The notes beneath the pieces were generated by a model. It was not told where the DNA came from. It saw only the letters and a list, made by a program, of their open reading frames with translations, and ran no database searches. This document shows, piece by piece, positions 20,814 to 30,746 of a stretch of DNA of 40,017 nucleotides. The DNA comes from Rhodobiaceae bacterium (lineage in GTDB: Bacteria > Pseudomonadota > Alphaproteobacteria > Rhizobiales > Tepidamorphaceae), in NCBI GenBank assembly GCA_007118805.1, contig SKQW01000210.1, positions 1 through 40,017 on the forward strand, read 5' to 3'. The position numbers and the translations under genes were made by a program. How positions within the stretch are numbered: position 1 is the stretch's first letter; each line of letters begins with the position of its first letter.

Positions 20814-22487
20814 TCAGTTCGCCCCGTCCAGCAGGCGCCGCGCGATCACTTGCGCCTGAATTTCCGCGGCCCCCTCGAAGATCGAGAGAATGCGGGCATC
20901 GCACAGGATGCGGCTGGCCGGGAATTCCAGCGCAAAGCCGTTGCCGCCATGGATCTGGACGTTGTTGTCGGCGGCGGCCCAGGCCACGCGGGCAGCGAGC
21001 AGCTTGGCCATGCCGGCCTCCATGTCGCAGCGCCGCCCCCGATCCTTCTCGCGCGCGGCGTAATAGGTGAGCTGCCGCGCAATCATGATCTCAGCGGCCA
21101 TCACCGCGAGCTTGTCGGCGACCCTCGGGAATTCGATGATTGGCTGGCCGAACTGCCGGCGTTCGCTGGCATAGGCAAGGCCAAGCTCGATCGCCGACTG
21201 GGCCACCCCGACGGCGCGGGCCGCGGTCTGGATGCGGGCGGCCTCGAAGGTCTGCATGAGCTGCCGGAAGCCCTGCCCCTCCTCGCCGCCAAGCAGCCCG
21301 TCCGCCGCCACCGCGAAGCCGTCGAAGGAGATCTCGAACTCCTTCATGCCGCGATAGCCGAGCACTTCGATCTCACCACCCGACATGCCGTCAGCGGGGA
21401 ACGGATCCTCCTGCGTGCCGCGCGGCTTCTCGGCCAGGAACATCGACAGCCCGCGATGGCCGGGCTCGGCAGGATCGGTGCGCGCGAGCAGGGTCATCAA
21501 GTCGGCGCGCACCGGATGGGTGATCCAGGTCTTCTGGCCGTGGATCCGGTAGACATCCCCTTCCCTCACCGCGCGGGTGCGCAAAGAAGCCAGATCGGAG
21601 CCGGTATTGGGTTCGGTGAACACCGCCGTCGGCAGCGTCTCGCCGGAGGCGATGCGCGGCAGCCAGCGAGCCTTTTGGTCCGCGGTGCCAGCCGCCAAGA
21701 TGAGCTCAGCGGCGATCTCAGAACGGGTGCCGAGCGAGCCCACGGCGATCCAGCCGCGTGACAGTTCCTCCGACACCAAGCACATGGCTTCCTTGCCGAG
21801 CCCCAGCCCGCCGAATTCATCCGGGATCGTCAGGCCGAACACGCCGAGCTCGGACAACGCACCGATGAGCTCCATCGGGATATAGGCGTTGGCGAGGTGC
21901 CAGCCCTGCGCATGGGGCACGATCTCCGCCTCGGCGAAGCGCCGCATCTCGGCCCGCATGGCCTCCAGCGTGTCGTCGAGCCCCGGATCGCCGACCGGCC
22001 CCGGCCCGCGCTCGGCCATGAGTGCGACGAGCTGGCGCCGGGTGTCCGGTGTATTGCCGGTGTCGACGAGGTCGCGGACTGATTCGAGAAAGGCCGCGAT
22101 GTCGCCGGCCTCAAGCCCGAGTTCGGCGGGACGGACGAACTCCGTCTGGCTCATCGGGATCGCGGAAGCGATCTGGGCGAGGTATTCGCCCGCCGCGACC
22201 CGCAGCGTCAGGGCTTCCACCGGGCCGAACCGGCCTTCCCCCGACAGGCGCTCGGCATAGGCGCCGAGCTGGCGCATCGATTCGGCGTAGGTCGCAAGCC
22301 AGGCCAGGCCATGAACCGCATGCTGGTCGGTCGAAAGGCGCGCCGGGCTAAGCCTGCCATCGCTGCGCACCCGTGCCGCCACCTGCTCGCGGGCCTTTGC
22401 CACAAGACCGGCGGCCGCATGGCCCGCCGCGACGAGGCTTGCCGGCAGGCTGCCGCCGGGACTGTGATCCTGTGCCTGTGACGCCAT
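20814..22487 (-). CDS. mcd: Acyl-CoA dehydrogenase with long N-terminal domain, probably (2S)-methylsuccinyl-CoA dehydrogenase
   Basis: 557 aa from MASQAQDHSPG; N-terminal helical extension (...DQHAVHGLAWLATYAESMRQLGAYAERL...GEYLAQIASAIPMSQTEFVRPAELGL) before the ACAD core resembles Mcd of the ethylmalonyl-CoA pathway. Confidence 0.75.
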   Translation of the reverse strand: MASQAQDHSPGGSLPASLVAAGHAAAGLVAKAREQVAARVRSDGRLSPARLSTDQHAVHGLAWLATYAESMRQLGAYAERLSGEGRFGPVEALTLRVAAGEYLAQIASAIPMSQTEFVRPAELGLEAGDIAAFLESVRDLVDTGNTPDTRRQLVALMAERGPGPVGDPGLDDTLEAMRAEMRRFAEAEIVPHAQGWHLANAYIPMELIGALSELGVFGLTIPDEFGGLGLGKEAMCLVSEELSRGWIAVGSLGTRSEIAAELILAAGTADQKARWLPRIASGETLPTAVFTEPNTGSDLASLRTRAVREGDVYRIHGQKTWITHPVRADLMTLLARTDPAEPGHRGLSMFLAEKPRGTQEDPFPADGMSGGEIEVLGYRGMKEFEISFDGFAVAADGLLGGEEGQGFRQLMQTFEAARIQTAARAVGVAQSAIELGLAYASERRQFGQPIIEFPRVADKLAVMAAEIMIARQLTYYAAREKDRGRRCDMEAGMAKLLAARVAWAAADNNVQIHGGNGFALEFPASRILCDARILSIFEGAAEIQAQVIARRLLDGAN

Positions 22488-22685
22488 AGAGACAGCCTCG
22501 CGAGCGTTCCGTTCGCGGCGACCATAACTTGCGGATGGAACAAGGCAAGGCACCGCCTGCTGCCGCCCGGCAACCCCGCCTCGCGCAGTCCGGCTGGTCA
22601 ATGCGCGCATGGGGAACCGGGTTACGCCCGAACCGCGTTGATCTAGTATTGGGGGCTGGCGCATCGACGAGGCTGACACAACCGT

Positions 22686-23624
22686 ATGGACCAGGAGGTT
22701 CGGCAGAAGCCCGGCCAGTGGCGCCGATTGGCGCGGCGATTTCGCCCGGGACGCATCGGGCGGATGGTTTGGCGCTCGGGGCGCGTTCTCTATCGGGCGG
22801 TGACGCACTTTCAGCAGGAAGACGGGCTCTATATGGCGAGCGCCCTCGCCTTTTCCCTGATTGTCGCGATCTTTCCCTTCATTCTCCTGCTGACAGCTAT
22901 CGCCGGCTTTATCGGCGACCGTGAGCTGGCCAACTACCTCACTGTCACGGTGTTCGACGTTTTCCCCTCCCAGGTGGCCAATGCGCTGGAGCCGGAAATC
23001 TGGAACGTGCTGGTGCGCGACCGCGGCGGCGGGATCGTCACCGTGTCCGTCGTCATCGTGCTGGCCAGCGTGACCAGCGCGGTGGAGACGGTGCGCGGCG
23101 GCCTAAATCGCGCGTACGGGGTGCGCGAAGCGCGCTCGATCCTGCGCACGGTCCCGGCTAGCGTGCTCTTCGTGCTCATCGCGACACTGACGCTGATCGT
23201 GGTCGCCTTCCTCGCCGTCATCTTTCCCATCGCCTACGCCTTCATCGATCCCCGGCTGCCCGAAGTACCGGCCCCGATAACCCTGCTCGAGATGATCCGC
23301 AACGCCGTGGTGACGCTCGTTCTCGCCGCCATGCTGTGGGCGTTTCACCGCTGGCTGCCGGCCCATGGCCGCCAGCGCCCGGCATTATGGCCCGGCATCC
23401 TGTTCACCCTCCTCATGTGGTGGGCGGCCAGCCAACTCTTTTCCTGGTACATGTCGGGCGTTGCCGACTATGCGCGCTATTACGCTGGCCTTGCCGGTAT
23501 CATCGCCGCGCTGCTGTTCTTCTACATCGCCGCGGCCATCCTGCTGGTGGCCGGCGCCCTTAACCGTGCGATTCACGAGGAGCGGCGCAAGCGCCGAGTG
23601 GTGCGCACGCTGACGGGGAGCTGA
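22686..23624 (+). CDS. YihY/virulence factor BrkB family membrane protein
   Basis: ASALAFSLIVAIFPFILLLTAI...; LMWWAASQLFSWYMSGVADYARYYAGLAGIIAALLFFYIAAAILLVAGALN. Confidence 0.92.
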   Translation: MDQEVRQKPGQWRRLARRFRPGRIGRMVWRSGRVLYRAVTHFQQEDGLYMASALAFSLIVAIFPFILLLTAIAGFIGDRELANYLTVTVFDVFPSQVANALEPEIWNVLVRDRGGGIVTVSVVIVLASVTSAVETVRGGLNRAYGVREARSILRTVPASVLFVLIATLTLIVVAFLAVIFPIAYAFIDPRLPEVPAPITLLEMIRNAVVTLVLAAMLWAFHRWLPAHGRQRPALWPGILFTLLMWWAASQLFSWYMSGVADYARYYAGLAGIIAALLFFYIAAAILLVAGALNRAIHEERRKRRVVRTLTGS

Positions 23625-23669
23625 TCCCGCCCGGCAACGCCTGCCGAAACGCTCGGCATTCCGGCGCGA

Positions 23670-23686
23670 CTGCACATAATTTATGC
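23670..23686. promoter_or_regulatory. Candidate NtrC-binding site upstream of glnK
   Basis: TGCAC-ATAATTT-ATGCA; compare TGCAC-N7-GTGCA; one mismatch; 88 nt upstream of the sigma54-like element. Confidence 0.5.
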
Positions 23687-23704
23687 AGAAACCACCTCGG
23701 CTTC

Positions 23705-23736
23705 GCCAACCCCGAATCGGGGATGGCTTCGTTTTT
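23705..23736 (+). terminator. Candidate intrinsic terminator downstream of brkB-like gene
   Basis: GCCA-a-CCCCG-aat-CGGGG-a-TGGC hairpin followed by TTCGTTTTT. Confidence 0.45.
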
Positions 23737-23773
23737 CCTTACATAACAGAACTTTATAGGGATTTCCGGTGCC

Positions 23774-24217
<444 letters not shown>

Positions 24218-24254
24218 CCGTGCGCGGCTGAATCTGCGCAAAGGGAGACCTGAA

Positions 24255-25613
24255 ATGCGCCTGTCCACCTGCCTGCCGGCGATCGCCGCGCTTGCCGTCG
24301 CATCGCTGGCTGCCATCGACCCCGCCCTCGCCCAGGAGGAAGCCGCCGCCGAGGCGGCCGAGGTCGCCGCGAACGGCGTCCCGCCCGAGGTGAAATTCGT
24401 CTTCAACACGCTGCTGTTCCTGGTCGGCGGCTTTCTCGTCATGTGGATGGCGGCCGGCTTCGCCATGCTGGAAGCCGGTATGGTGCGCACTCGAAACGTA
24501 TCGATGCAGTGCCTCAAGAATATCGGCCTCTACTCCACCGCCGGCCTGATGTTCTGGCTGTTCGGCTACAACCTGATGTACGAAGGGGTGAATGGGGGCT
24601 TCATCGGCACCCCGGTCTGGTTCAGCCATCCGGCCCATGGCGCCGAGGACATCACTGAAGCGGCCGGCACGTCCGACTGGTTCTTCCAGATGGTGTTCTG
24701 CGCCGCCACGGCCTCGATCGTGTCCGGGGCAGTGGCCGAGCGGGTCAAGCTGTGGCCGTTTATCGTCTTCGTGGCCGTCCTGACCGGCATCTTCTATCCG
24801 ATCTCGGGCTCCTGGCAGTGGGGCGAGGGTTGGCTGTACGGCCTTGGCTTCTCCGACTTTGCCGGCTCCACCATCGTCCATTCGGTTGGCGGCTGGGCTG
24901 CGCTCACCGGGTGCATCCTGCTTGGCGCCCGCACCGGCAAATACGACGCTGAAGGACGGGTCACGCCGCTGCCCGGCTCGTCCATGCCGCTCGCCACGCT
25001 TGGCGTTTTCATCCTGTGGCTCGGCTGGTTCGGCTTTAATGGCGGCTCGCAGCTCGCCCTCGGCTCACTCACCGACGCCTCCGACGTCGCGAGAATCTTC
25101 GCCAACACCAACACGGCGGCGGCGGCCGGCGTCATCGTGGCGATGGTCCTGTCGCAGGTGATCTACGGCAAGGTCGACCTCACCTTCGCGCTTAACGGGG
25201 CGCTTGCCGGGCTGGTCTCGATCACCGCCGAGCCGCTCACGCCGAGCTTTCTGATGGCCGCGATCATCGGCGGCATCGGCGGCGCTATTGTGGTCGTTGG
25301 CGTGCCGCTTCTTGACCGGCTGCGGGTCGACGACGTGGTCGGCGCGATCCCGGTCCACCTGTTCGCCGGCATCTGGGGGACCCTGGCCGTGCCGCTCACC
25401 AATCCGGAAACGAGCTTCGCCATCCAACTTCTCGGCGTGGCCGCCTACGGCGCCTTCACGGTGGTCGCCACCACCATCCTGTGGCTGATTCTGAAGGCGA
25501 CAATCGGGATCCGGATCACCAAGGAGCAGGAAGAGACGGGGCTCGACACGCTCGAGGTGGGCATCGAGGCCTATCCCGAGTTCGCCCGTGGCAGCCAGCG
25601 CCTGCGCGCCTGA
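24255..25613 (+). CDS. amtB: Ammonium transporter
   Basis: Signal peptide then AmtB core (GSTIVHSVGGWAALTG, WLGWFGFNGGS); start at MRLSTCLPA. Confidence 0.96.
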   Translation: MRLSTCLPAIAALAVASLAAIDPALAQEEAAAEAAEVAANGVPPEVKFVFNTLLFLVGGFLVMWMAAGFAMLEAGMVRTRNVSMQCLKNIGLYSTAGLMFWLFGYNLMYEGVNGGFIGTPVWFSHPAHGAEDITEAAGTSDWFFQMVFCAATASIVSGAVAERVKLWPFIVFVAVLTGIFYPISGSWQWGEGWLYGLGFSDFAGSTIVHSVGGWAALTGCILLGARTGKYDAEGRVTPLPGSSMPLATLGVFILWLGWFGFNGGSQLALGSLTDASDVARIFANTNTAAAAGVIVAMVLSQVIYGKVDLTFALNGALAGLVSITAEPLTPSFLMAAIIGGIGGAIVVVGVPLLDRLRVDDVVGAIPVHLFAGIWGTLAVPLTNPETSFAIQLLGVAAYGAFTVVATTILWLILKATIGIRITKEQEETGLDTLEVGIEAYPEFARGSQRLRA

Positions 25614-25640
25614 CGCCGTCCGGCATTGACACAAGAGGAT

Positions 25641-25675
25641 GCGGCCCGGGCCTGGCGCCCGGGCCGCGCCGTTTT
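25641..25675 (+). terminator. Intrinsic terminator of glnK-amtB
   Basis: Perfect 11-bp stem GCGGCCCGGGC-ctggc-GCCCGGGCCGC followed by gccGTTTT. Confidence 0.7.
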
Positions 25676-25685
25676 GGACCCCGGC

Positions 25686-25704
25686 ATGGTTAAAGCCCTC
25701 TTTA
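25686..25704. promoter_or_regulatory. Candidate CtrA-binding site upstream of ftsK
   Basis: ATGGTTAA-N7-TTTA (complement TAAA-N7-TTAACCAT) against TTAA-N7-TTAA(CCAT); one mismatch. Confidence 0.4.
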
Positions 25705-25772
25705 CCGCCCTGCGCTAACGTCCGTGGCGGGCTGCGGCAGATTCGGTTTTGTCGCCAGCCGGGGCGTGATGG

Positions 25773-28304
25773 ATGGGCGTGACCGACTACGATTACCGCG
25801 ACGAGATGGGGTTGAGCGACAGGCTGCGCGACGGGCTGGAACGGCTCTCCGCGCAGGCGCTGGGGCTGGCGCTGCTCGCCCTGGTGGGTGCCCTGGCGGC
25901 GGCCCTGATGTCGTGGTCGGTCGAGGACCCGAGCTTCACTCACGCCACCCACGCAACGCCCCGCAATCTCCTCGGCTTTCCCGGCGCCGCGATCTCCGAC
26001 CTTCTGCTCCAGGGGCTCGGCCTGGCCGCGACGCTCGCCCTGTTTCCGGTTGCCGCGTGGGCAATCGCCCTGCTGCGCGATCGCCCCATCACCTCGCCCA
26101 GCCGGCGCGTCGTCGCCTGGATCCTGGGCTGCCTTCTGGCCAGCGCCCTGTTCGCGGCAATGCCGAGACTGGCGGGCTGGCCCCTGCCCTCCGGCCTTGG
26201 CGGCATTCTGGGCGACGCCCAGCTCTATCTCATGGGCATTCTGCTCTCCCCCGTGCTCGGCGGGCTGGCGGCGGTGCCGTCCGGCCTGTTCGCCGGCCTG
26301 GCGGCGCTGTGGCTGCTTGCCTTTGCCTGCGACATCCGCCTCAGCCTGCGCCCCGAGCCGGCGACCCCCTGGCAGGACGAGCCTGACACCCACCCAGTCG
26401 AGGCGGATTATGACGACTTCGACGATCTTGATGACCCGGAAGCCGCGAGCCGCTTTCAGCCCATCGGCTGGCTGGCGCATGGCTGGCTGAGCCTGCGCGC
26501 CAGGCTACGGCGGCTGGCCGGCGCGCCGCGGGCGCTGTGGACCAATCTGGTCGGGCCCCGCGACGTGCTCGATGCCGTCAACCCCGAGGAGCGTGTCGAG
26601 CCGCGCTTCGGCCAAGCACCGCCTGCCCCCTGGGACGCGGCGGCGGACGAGGCAGACGAGGAGGAGGACTGGTCCGACCTCGAACCCAACCTGACCGAGC
26701 CGGCGCCGGACCGCGTCCAGCCCTCGAAAGCGCGCCTCAAGCCGGGCAAGCGGGCCGCCAAGGAGGATCAGGGCTCGCTGCTCGCCCAGCCGGCATATGA
26801 ACTGCCACCGCTGCGCCTCCTGGCCGAGGCCAAGGCCACCCGTCGGCACACCGGCGCCGACGCCGAGGCGCTGGAGCAGAACGCCCGCATGCTCGAAACC
26901 GTGCTCGACGATTTCGGGGTCAAGGGCGAGATCATCAATGTGCGTCCCGGCCCCGTCGTCACGCTCTACGAGCTCGAGCCGGCGCCAGGCACCAAGTCAT
27001 CGCGCGTAATCGGGCTGGCCGACGACATCGCCCGGTCGATGAGCGCTGTCTCGGCCCGCGTCGCGGTCGTCCCCGGCCGCAACGTGATCGGCATCGAATT
27101 GCCCAACAGCCACCGCGAGACCGTCTATCTGCGCGAGCTCCTGGCGTCCGAGAACTTCGAGAAGTCCAAGGCCAAGCTGCCGCTCTGCCTCGGCAAGACG
27201 ATCGGCGGCGAGCCGGTCATCGCCGATCTCGCCCGCATGCCGCATCTGCTGATCGCCGGCACCACCGGCTCGGGCAAGTCGGTGGCGGTCAACACCATGA
27301 TCCTGTCGCTGCTCTACCGGATGCCGCCGGAGACCTGCAAGCTCGTCATGATCGACCCCAAGATGCTGGAGCTGTCGATCTATGACGGCATCCCGCACCT
27401 GCTCTCCCCGGTCGTTACCGACCCTAAAAAGGCCGTGGTGGCGCTCAAATGGACGGTGCGCGAGATGGAAGAGCGCTACCGCCGCATGTCGAAGCTCGGG
27501 GTGCGCAATATCGACGGCTACAACGCCCGCGCCGCGCAGGCCGCCAAGCGGGGCGAAACCATCAGCCGCACGGTTCAGACCGGCTTCGACCGGGAAACCG
27601 GCGAGCCGGTCTATGAAGCCGAGGAGCTGACGCTGGAGCCGATGCCCTATCTCGTGGTGATCGTGGACGAGATGGCCGACCTGATGATGGTCGCCGGCAA
27701 GGACATCGAAGGCGCGGTGCAGCGGCTCGCCCAGATGGCGCGGGCGGCCGGCATCCACATCATCACCGCCACCCAGCGCCCCTCGGTGGACGTCATCACC
27801 GGCACCATCAAGGCCAATTTCCCCACCCGGATATCCTTCCAGGTGACCTCCAAGATCGACAGCCGGACCATCCTCGGCGAGCAGGGCGCCGAGCAGCTCC
27901 TCGGCCAGGGCGACATGCTCTACATGATGGGCGGCGGGCGCATCACCCGCGTTCACGGGCCTTTCGTGTCCGACGACGAGGTCGAGGACGTGGTCGCCTT
28001 CCTCAAGGACCAGGGCGCGCCGCAATATCTCGAGGACATCACCGAGGAGTCCGACGATGCGCCGTTCGACGCCGGCGGGATCGCGGCCGGCGGCGGCGGC
28101 GAAGGCGACGATCTTTACCGTCAGGCGATCAAGGTGGTGCTGCGCGACGGCAAGGCATCGACCTCCTATGTCCAGCGGCGGCTCGGCATCGGTTACAACC
28201 GCGCCGCCTCGCTGATCGAACGGATGGAGGGCGACGGCATCATCTCGCGGCCCAACTCCAAGGGCCAGCGGGAGATCCTGGCCGGCAAGGAGGACGAGGA
28301 TTGA
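25773..28304 (+). CDS. ftsK: DNA translocase FtsK
   Basis: 843 aa; Walker [17 protein letters not shown]-terminal gamma winged-helix domain. Confidence 0.97.
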   Translation: MGVTDYDYRDEMGLSDRLRDGLERLSAQALGLALLALVGALAAALMSWSVEDPSFTHATHATPRNLLGFPGAAISDLLLQGLGLAATLALFPVAAWAIALLRDRPITSPSRRVVAWILGCLLASALFAAMPRLAGWPLPSGLGGILGDAQLYLMGILLSPVLGGLAAVPSGLFAGLAALWLLAFACDIRLSLRPEPATPWQDEPDTHPVEADYDDFDDLDDPEAASRFQPIGWLAHGWLSLRARLRRLAGAPRALWTNLVGPRDVLDAVNPEERVEPRFGQAPPAPWDAAADEADEEEDWSDLEPNLTEPAPDRVQPSKARLKPGKRAAKEDQGSLLAQPAYELPPLRLLAEAKATRRHTGADAEALEQNARMLETVLDDFGVKGEIINVRPGPVVTLYELEPAPGTKSSRVIGLADDIARSMSAVSARVAVVPGRNVIGIELPNSHRETVYLRELLASENFEKSKAKLPLCLGKTIGGEPVIADLARMPHLLIAGTTGSGKSVAVNTMILSLLYRMPPETCKLVMIDPKMLELSIYDGIPHLLSPVVTDPKKAVVALKWTVREMEERYRRMSKLGVRNIDGYNARAAQAAKRGETISRTVQTGFDRETGEPVYEAEELTLEPMPYLVVIVDEMADLMMVAGKDIEGAVQRLAQMARAAGIHIITATQRPSVDVITGTIKANFPTRISFQVTSKIDSRTILGEQGAEQLLGQGDMLYMMGGGRITRVHGPFVSDDEVEDVVAFLKDQGAPQYLEDITEESDDAPFDAGGIAAGGGGEGDDLYRQAIKVVLRDGKASTSYVQRRLGIGYNRAASLIERMEGDGIISRPNSKGQREILAGKEDED

Positions 28305-28386
28305 AGCCGTTGTTTCGCCACATCCCGCGCTATAGATGGGCTTTGGTAACTGTCGGCCGATTCGCTGAAACGAGAGGATCATAGCC

Positions 28387-29043
28387 TTGGGCGGACGCAG
28401 GATGACTTTTGCGGCGGCAGCACTTGCGGTTGCACTTGCCGCCTCTCCCGGACCGGTGCAGGCGGCCACCGATGCATCCGGTCTGTCGCTGGCCGAACTC
28501 ACCGCCATCGAGATGGTGTCGGGCTATCTCAACGATATCCGGACAATGCAGGGCGGCTTCACGCAGACCGCGCCGGACGGCCAGACGACCGAGGGGCGGT
28601 TCTTCATCGAGCGGCCGGGCAGGATGCGCTTCGACTATGCGCTGCCATCCCATCTCACTGTGATTTCGGACGGATACTGGGTGGCGGTGCAGGACCGGCA
28701 GCTCAAGACCACCGAACGCTACCCCCTGTCGACGACGCCGCTGAGAATGTTTCTGTCGGACGAGGTGGACCTGCTGGCCGATACCAAGGTGATCGCGGTC
28801 GATCCCGATGACGACAACCGCGTCAGCATCACCGTGCAGGACCCCTCAAACCGTGCCGAGGGCACCTTGACGCTCTATTTCGATCCGGTTGAGAATCAGC
28901 TCCAGAGCTGGATCGTCAGCGACGCGCAGGGCCTTGATACCTATGTGGAATTCAGGAACATCGTGCGCGGCGAACCCATTGATTCGGACTATTTCTTGAT
29001 TATCGAGGATACGACCATAGACGTCGGCGAAGGCAGGCACTGA
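28387..29043 (+). CDS. lolA: Outer-membrane lipoprotein carrier protein LolA
   Basis: Signal peptide; MQGGFTQTAPDGQTTEGRFFIERPGRMRFDYALPSHLTVISDGYWVAVQDRQLKTTERYPL; exact start (TTG 28387 or ATG 28402) uncertain. Confidence 0.93.
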   Translation: MGGRRMTFAAAALAVALAASPGPVQAATDASGLSLAELTAIEMVSGYLNDIRTMQGGFTQTAPDGQTTEGRFFIERPGRMRFDYALPSHLTVISDGYWVAVQDRQLKTTERYPLSTTPLRMFLSDEVDLLADTKVIAVDPDDDNRVSITVQDPSNRAEGTLTLYFDPVENQLQSWIVSDAQGLDTYVEFRNIVRGEPIDSDYFLIIEDTTIDVGEGRH

Positions 29044-29115
29044 GCCGGCGGGATCACGTTTTCGCGAGAATCGCCCCGGGACTTGAACCTTGGCCCGGGC
29101 GGTTCCATTTTGTCC

Positions 29116-29257
29116 CTAGTGGCGGCGGTGTTCATGCTTCGGTAGTGCCCCCCGTCTCGCCGACGGACACCAGCCGCTGGCGTCGGAGATCACTCCGGCG
29201 TCCCGCGTCACAGCGGACGGCGCCCGACCCTTTCCCCCGGGGGTCGGGCGCTTTTTT
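29116..29257 (+). ncRNA. Candidate structured RNA (sRNA or attenuator-type leader) ending in an intrinsic terminator
   Basis: Hand-folded: CTAGTGGC(29116-29123)/GCCGCTGG(29173-29180) with GGTGTTC(29127-29133)/GGACACC(29165-29171); hairpin CGTCGGAG-atca-CTCCGGCG (29181-29200); CCGC-gtcaca-GCGG (29203-29216); then terminator. Confidence 0.5.
29220..29257 (+). terminator. Strong intrinsic terminator
   Basis: Perfect 11-bp stem GCGCCCGACCC-tttcccccgg-GGGTCGGGCGC followed directly by TTTTTT. Confidence 0.9.
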
Positions 29258-29341
29258 CATGCATGCTAGGTTTGTGGATGCGAGGCTGGGGCTGGTCGAT
29301 CTAGGGACGACTGGCGGACAACCAGGCCGAAGTGAGGGGCC

Positions 29342-29785
29342 TTGCTGACAAGACTGCTGCAGCCCTGGTGGCGACTGACCCGCGGCACCACACTCGGCGT
29401 GCGCGCGGCGGTGATCGACCGGGGGAGCATATTGCTGGTCCGGCATTCCTACGCCTCCGGCTGGCATCTGCCCGGCGGCGGCGTGGAGCGTGGCGAGACG
29501 CTGCATGCCGCGCTGGAACGGGAGCTGCGCGAGGAGGCCGGGGTGAGGCTCACGGCACCGGCCCGGCTGCACGGCATCTTCTGCAATCACGAGATCATGC
29601 CCGGCGACCATGTCGCCGTCTTTGTCGCCGAAGCCTGGGACCGGGACCAGAGCTGGCGACCGGGGCTGGAAGTGCGCGCTGCTGAGTTCTTCGATCGTGC
29701 CGCCCTGCCGGCGGACACCACATCTGGAACGCGCCGGCGGCTGGCGGAGATCTGCGACGGTGCACCGATTGGCGAACACTGGTAG
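29342..29785 (+). CDS. Nudix hydrolase
   Basis: Nudix box [24 protein letters not shown]; non-ATG start assumed. Confidence 0.92.
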   Translation: MLTRLLQPWWRLTRGTTLGVRAAVIDRGSILLVRHSYASGWHLPGGGVERGETLHAALERELREEAGVRLTAPARLHGIFCNHEIMPGDHVAVFVAEAWDRDQSWRPGLEVRAAEFFDRAALPADTTSGTRRRLAEICDGAPIGEHW

Positions 29786-29830
29786 GGCGCTCCACTCAAC
29801 GCAGCTCCAGCCCAGTTCTCAACCGGGCCT

Positions 29831-30211
29831 TCAGCCGTGTTCAAGTGCGAACAGAGCGATGACGCTCGACTGAACGAGCTCGGCATGGAGCAACAGCAGG
29901 ACGAGGCGAGCGTCCCGGCTATCGCCGGCATCGAGGGCGGCCTCGATGCGCGCCTCCACGGCCAGCGCACGGGCCTCGCTAGTGGCCCCGGCAAAGCCTT
30001 CCGCCCCGATCATGCAATAGGCCATGAGCTCGGCCGCCGCCGCATAGTCCTCCGGCAATGGCGCCCCGCCGCGGTCCTCCTTCAGGAGCCGGATCGTCGT
30101 TAGCTCGACAGCGTCGGGCACCATGGCGGGATGCAGATCGACCGCCCTCAAGGCCTCGTCGAGCTGGCGCAGCTCGCGGGCCCTTCCGAATTTCCCGAAC
30201 AATCCGAACAT
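29831..30211 (-). CDS. Conserved-looking hypothetical protein (126 aa), divergent from osmC
   Basis: MFGLFGKFGRARELRQLDEALRAVDLHPAMVPDAVELTTIRLLKEDRGG...; coding-like composition; start chosen at 30211. Confidence 0.65.
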   Translation of the reverse strand: MFGLFGKFGRARELRQLDEALRAVDLHPAMVPDAVELTTIRLLKEDRGGAPLPEDYAAAAELMAYCMIGAEGFAGATSEARALAVEARIEAALDAGDSRDARLVLLLLHAELVQSSVIALFALEHG

Positions 30212-30308
30212 CGGCACAACGCCTACACCGAATCCGCGGTTGGCGCGACTCTTCCGCCCCCTTAGGATCGGCGCGATTTTCGTCACCGAAGCAAAGGAGG
30301 ACCACATC

Positions 30309-30740
30309 ATGGCCAGCAAGACACGCAGCGCGCAATCGGTCTGGACCGGAAGCGGTATGGAGGGCTCAGGTAAGCTGACCGCTGAAAGCGGCGCCTTCAC
30401 GGATCTGGGCTACTCCCTGGGAATGCGCTTCGGCGATGCATCCGGCACCAATCCGGAAGAGCTCATCGCCGCGGCCCATGCCGGCTGCTTCAACATGGCG
30501 CTCGCCGTGGGTCTCGGCCGGGAGGGCCACACCCCGGACGAGCTGCGCACCCGCGCCAATGTGACCGTGGAGAAGGAAAATGGCGGCTGGCGCGTGACCA
30601 AGGTCGTGCTCGACCTGACCGGCAAGGTGCCTGGCATGTCCGAGGAGGATTTCGTGAAGGCCGCCGAAGGGGCCAAGGCGGGCTGCCCGATTTCCAAGCT
30701 CCTCAACGCCGAGATCAGCCTCAACGCCAAGCTTGGCTGA
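30309..30740 (+). CDS. osmC: OsmC/Ohr-family peroxiredoxin-like protein
   Basis: GTNPEELIAAAHAGCFNMALAVGLGREG...GCPISKLLNAEI; AAAGGAGG RBS; start at MASKTRSAQS. Confidence 0.93.
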   Translation: MASKTRSAQSVWTGSGMEGSGKLTAESGAFTDLGYSLGMRFGDASGTNPEELIAAAHAGCFNMALAVGLGREGHTPDELRTRANVTVEKENGGWRVTKVVLDLTGKVPGMSEEDFVKAAEGAKAGCPISKLLNAEISLNAKLG

Positions 30741-30746
30741 TCTGGC

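Noticed and set aside
26997-28508. 503-aa minus-strand ORF opposite ftsK
   Set aside because: Antisense shadow ORF; composition typical of reverse-complement of a GC-rich gene
29079-29091. Minus-strand AGGTTCAAGTCCC resembling a tRNA T-arm
   Set aside because: T stem does not pair properly and no anticodon arm or acceptor stem could be assembled around it
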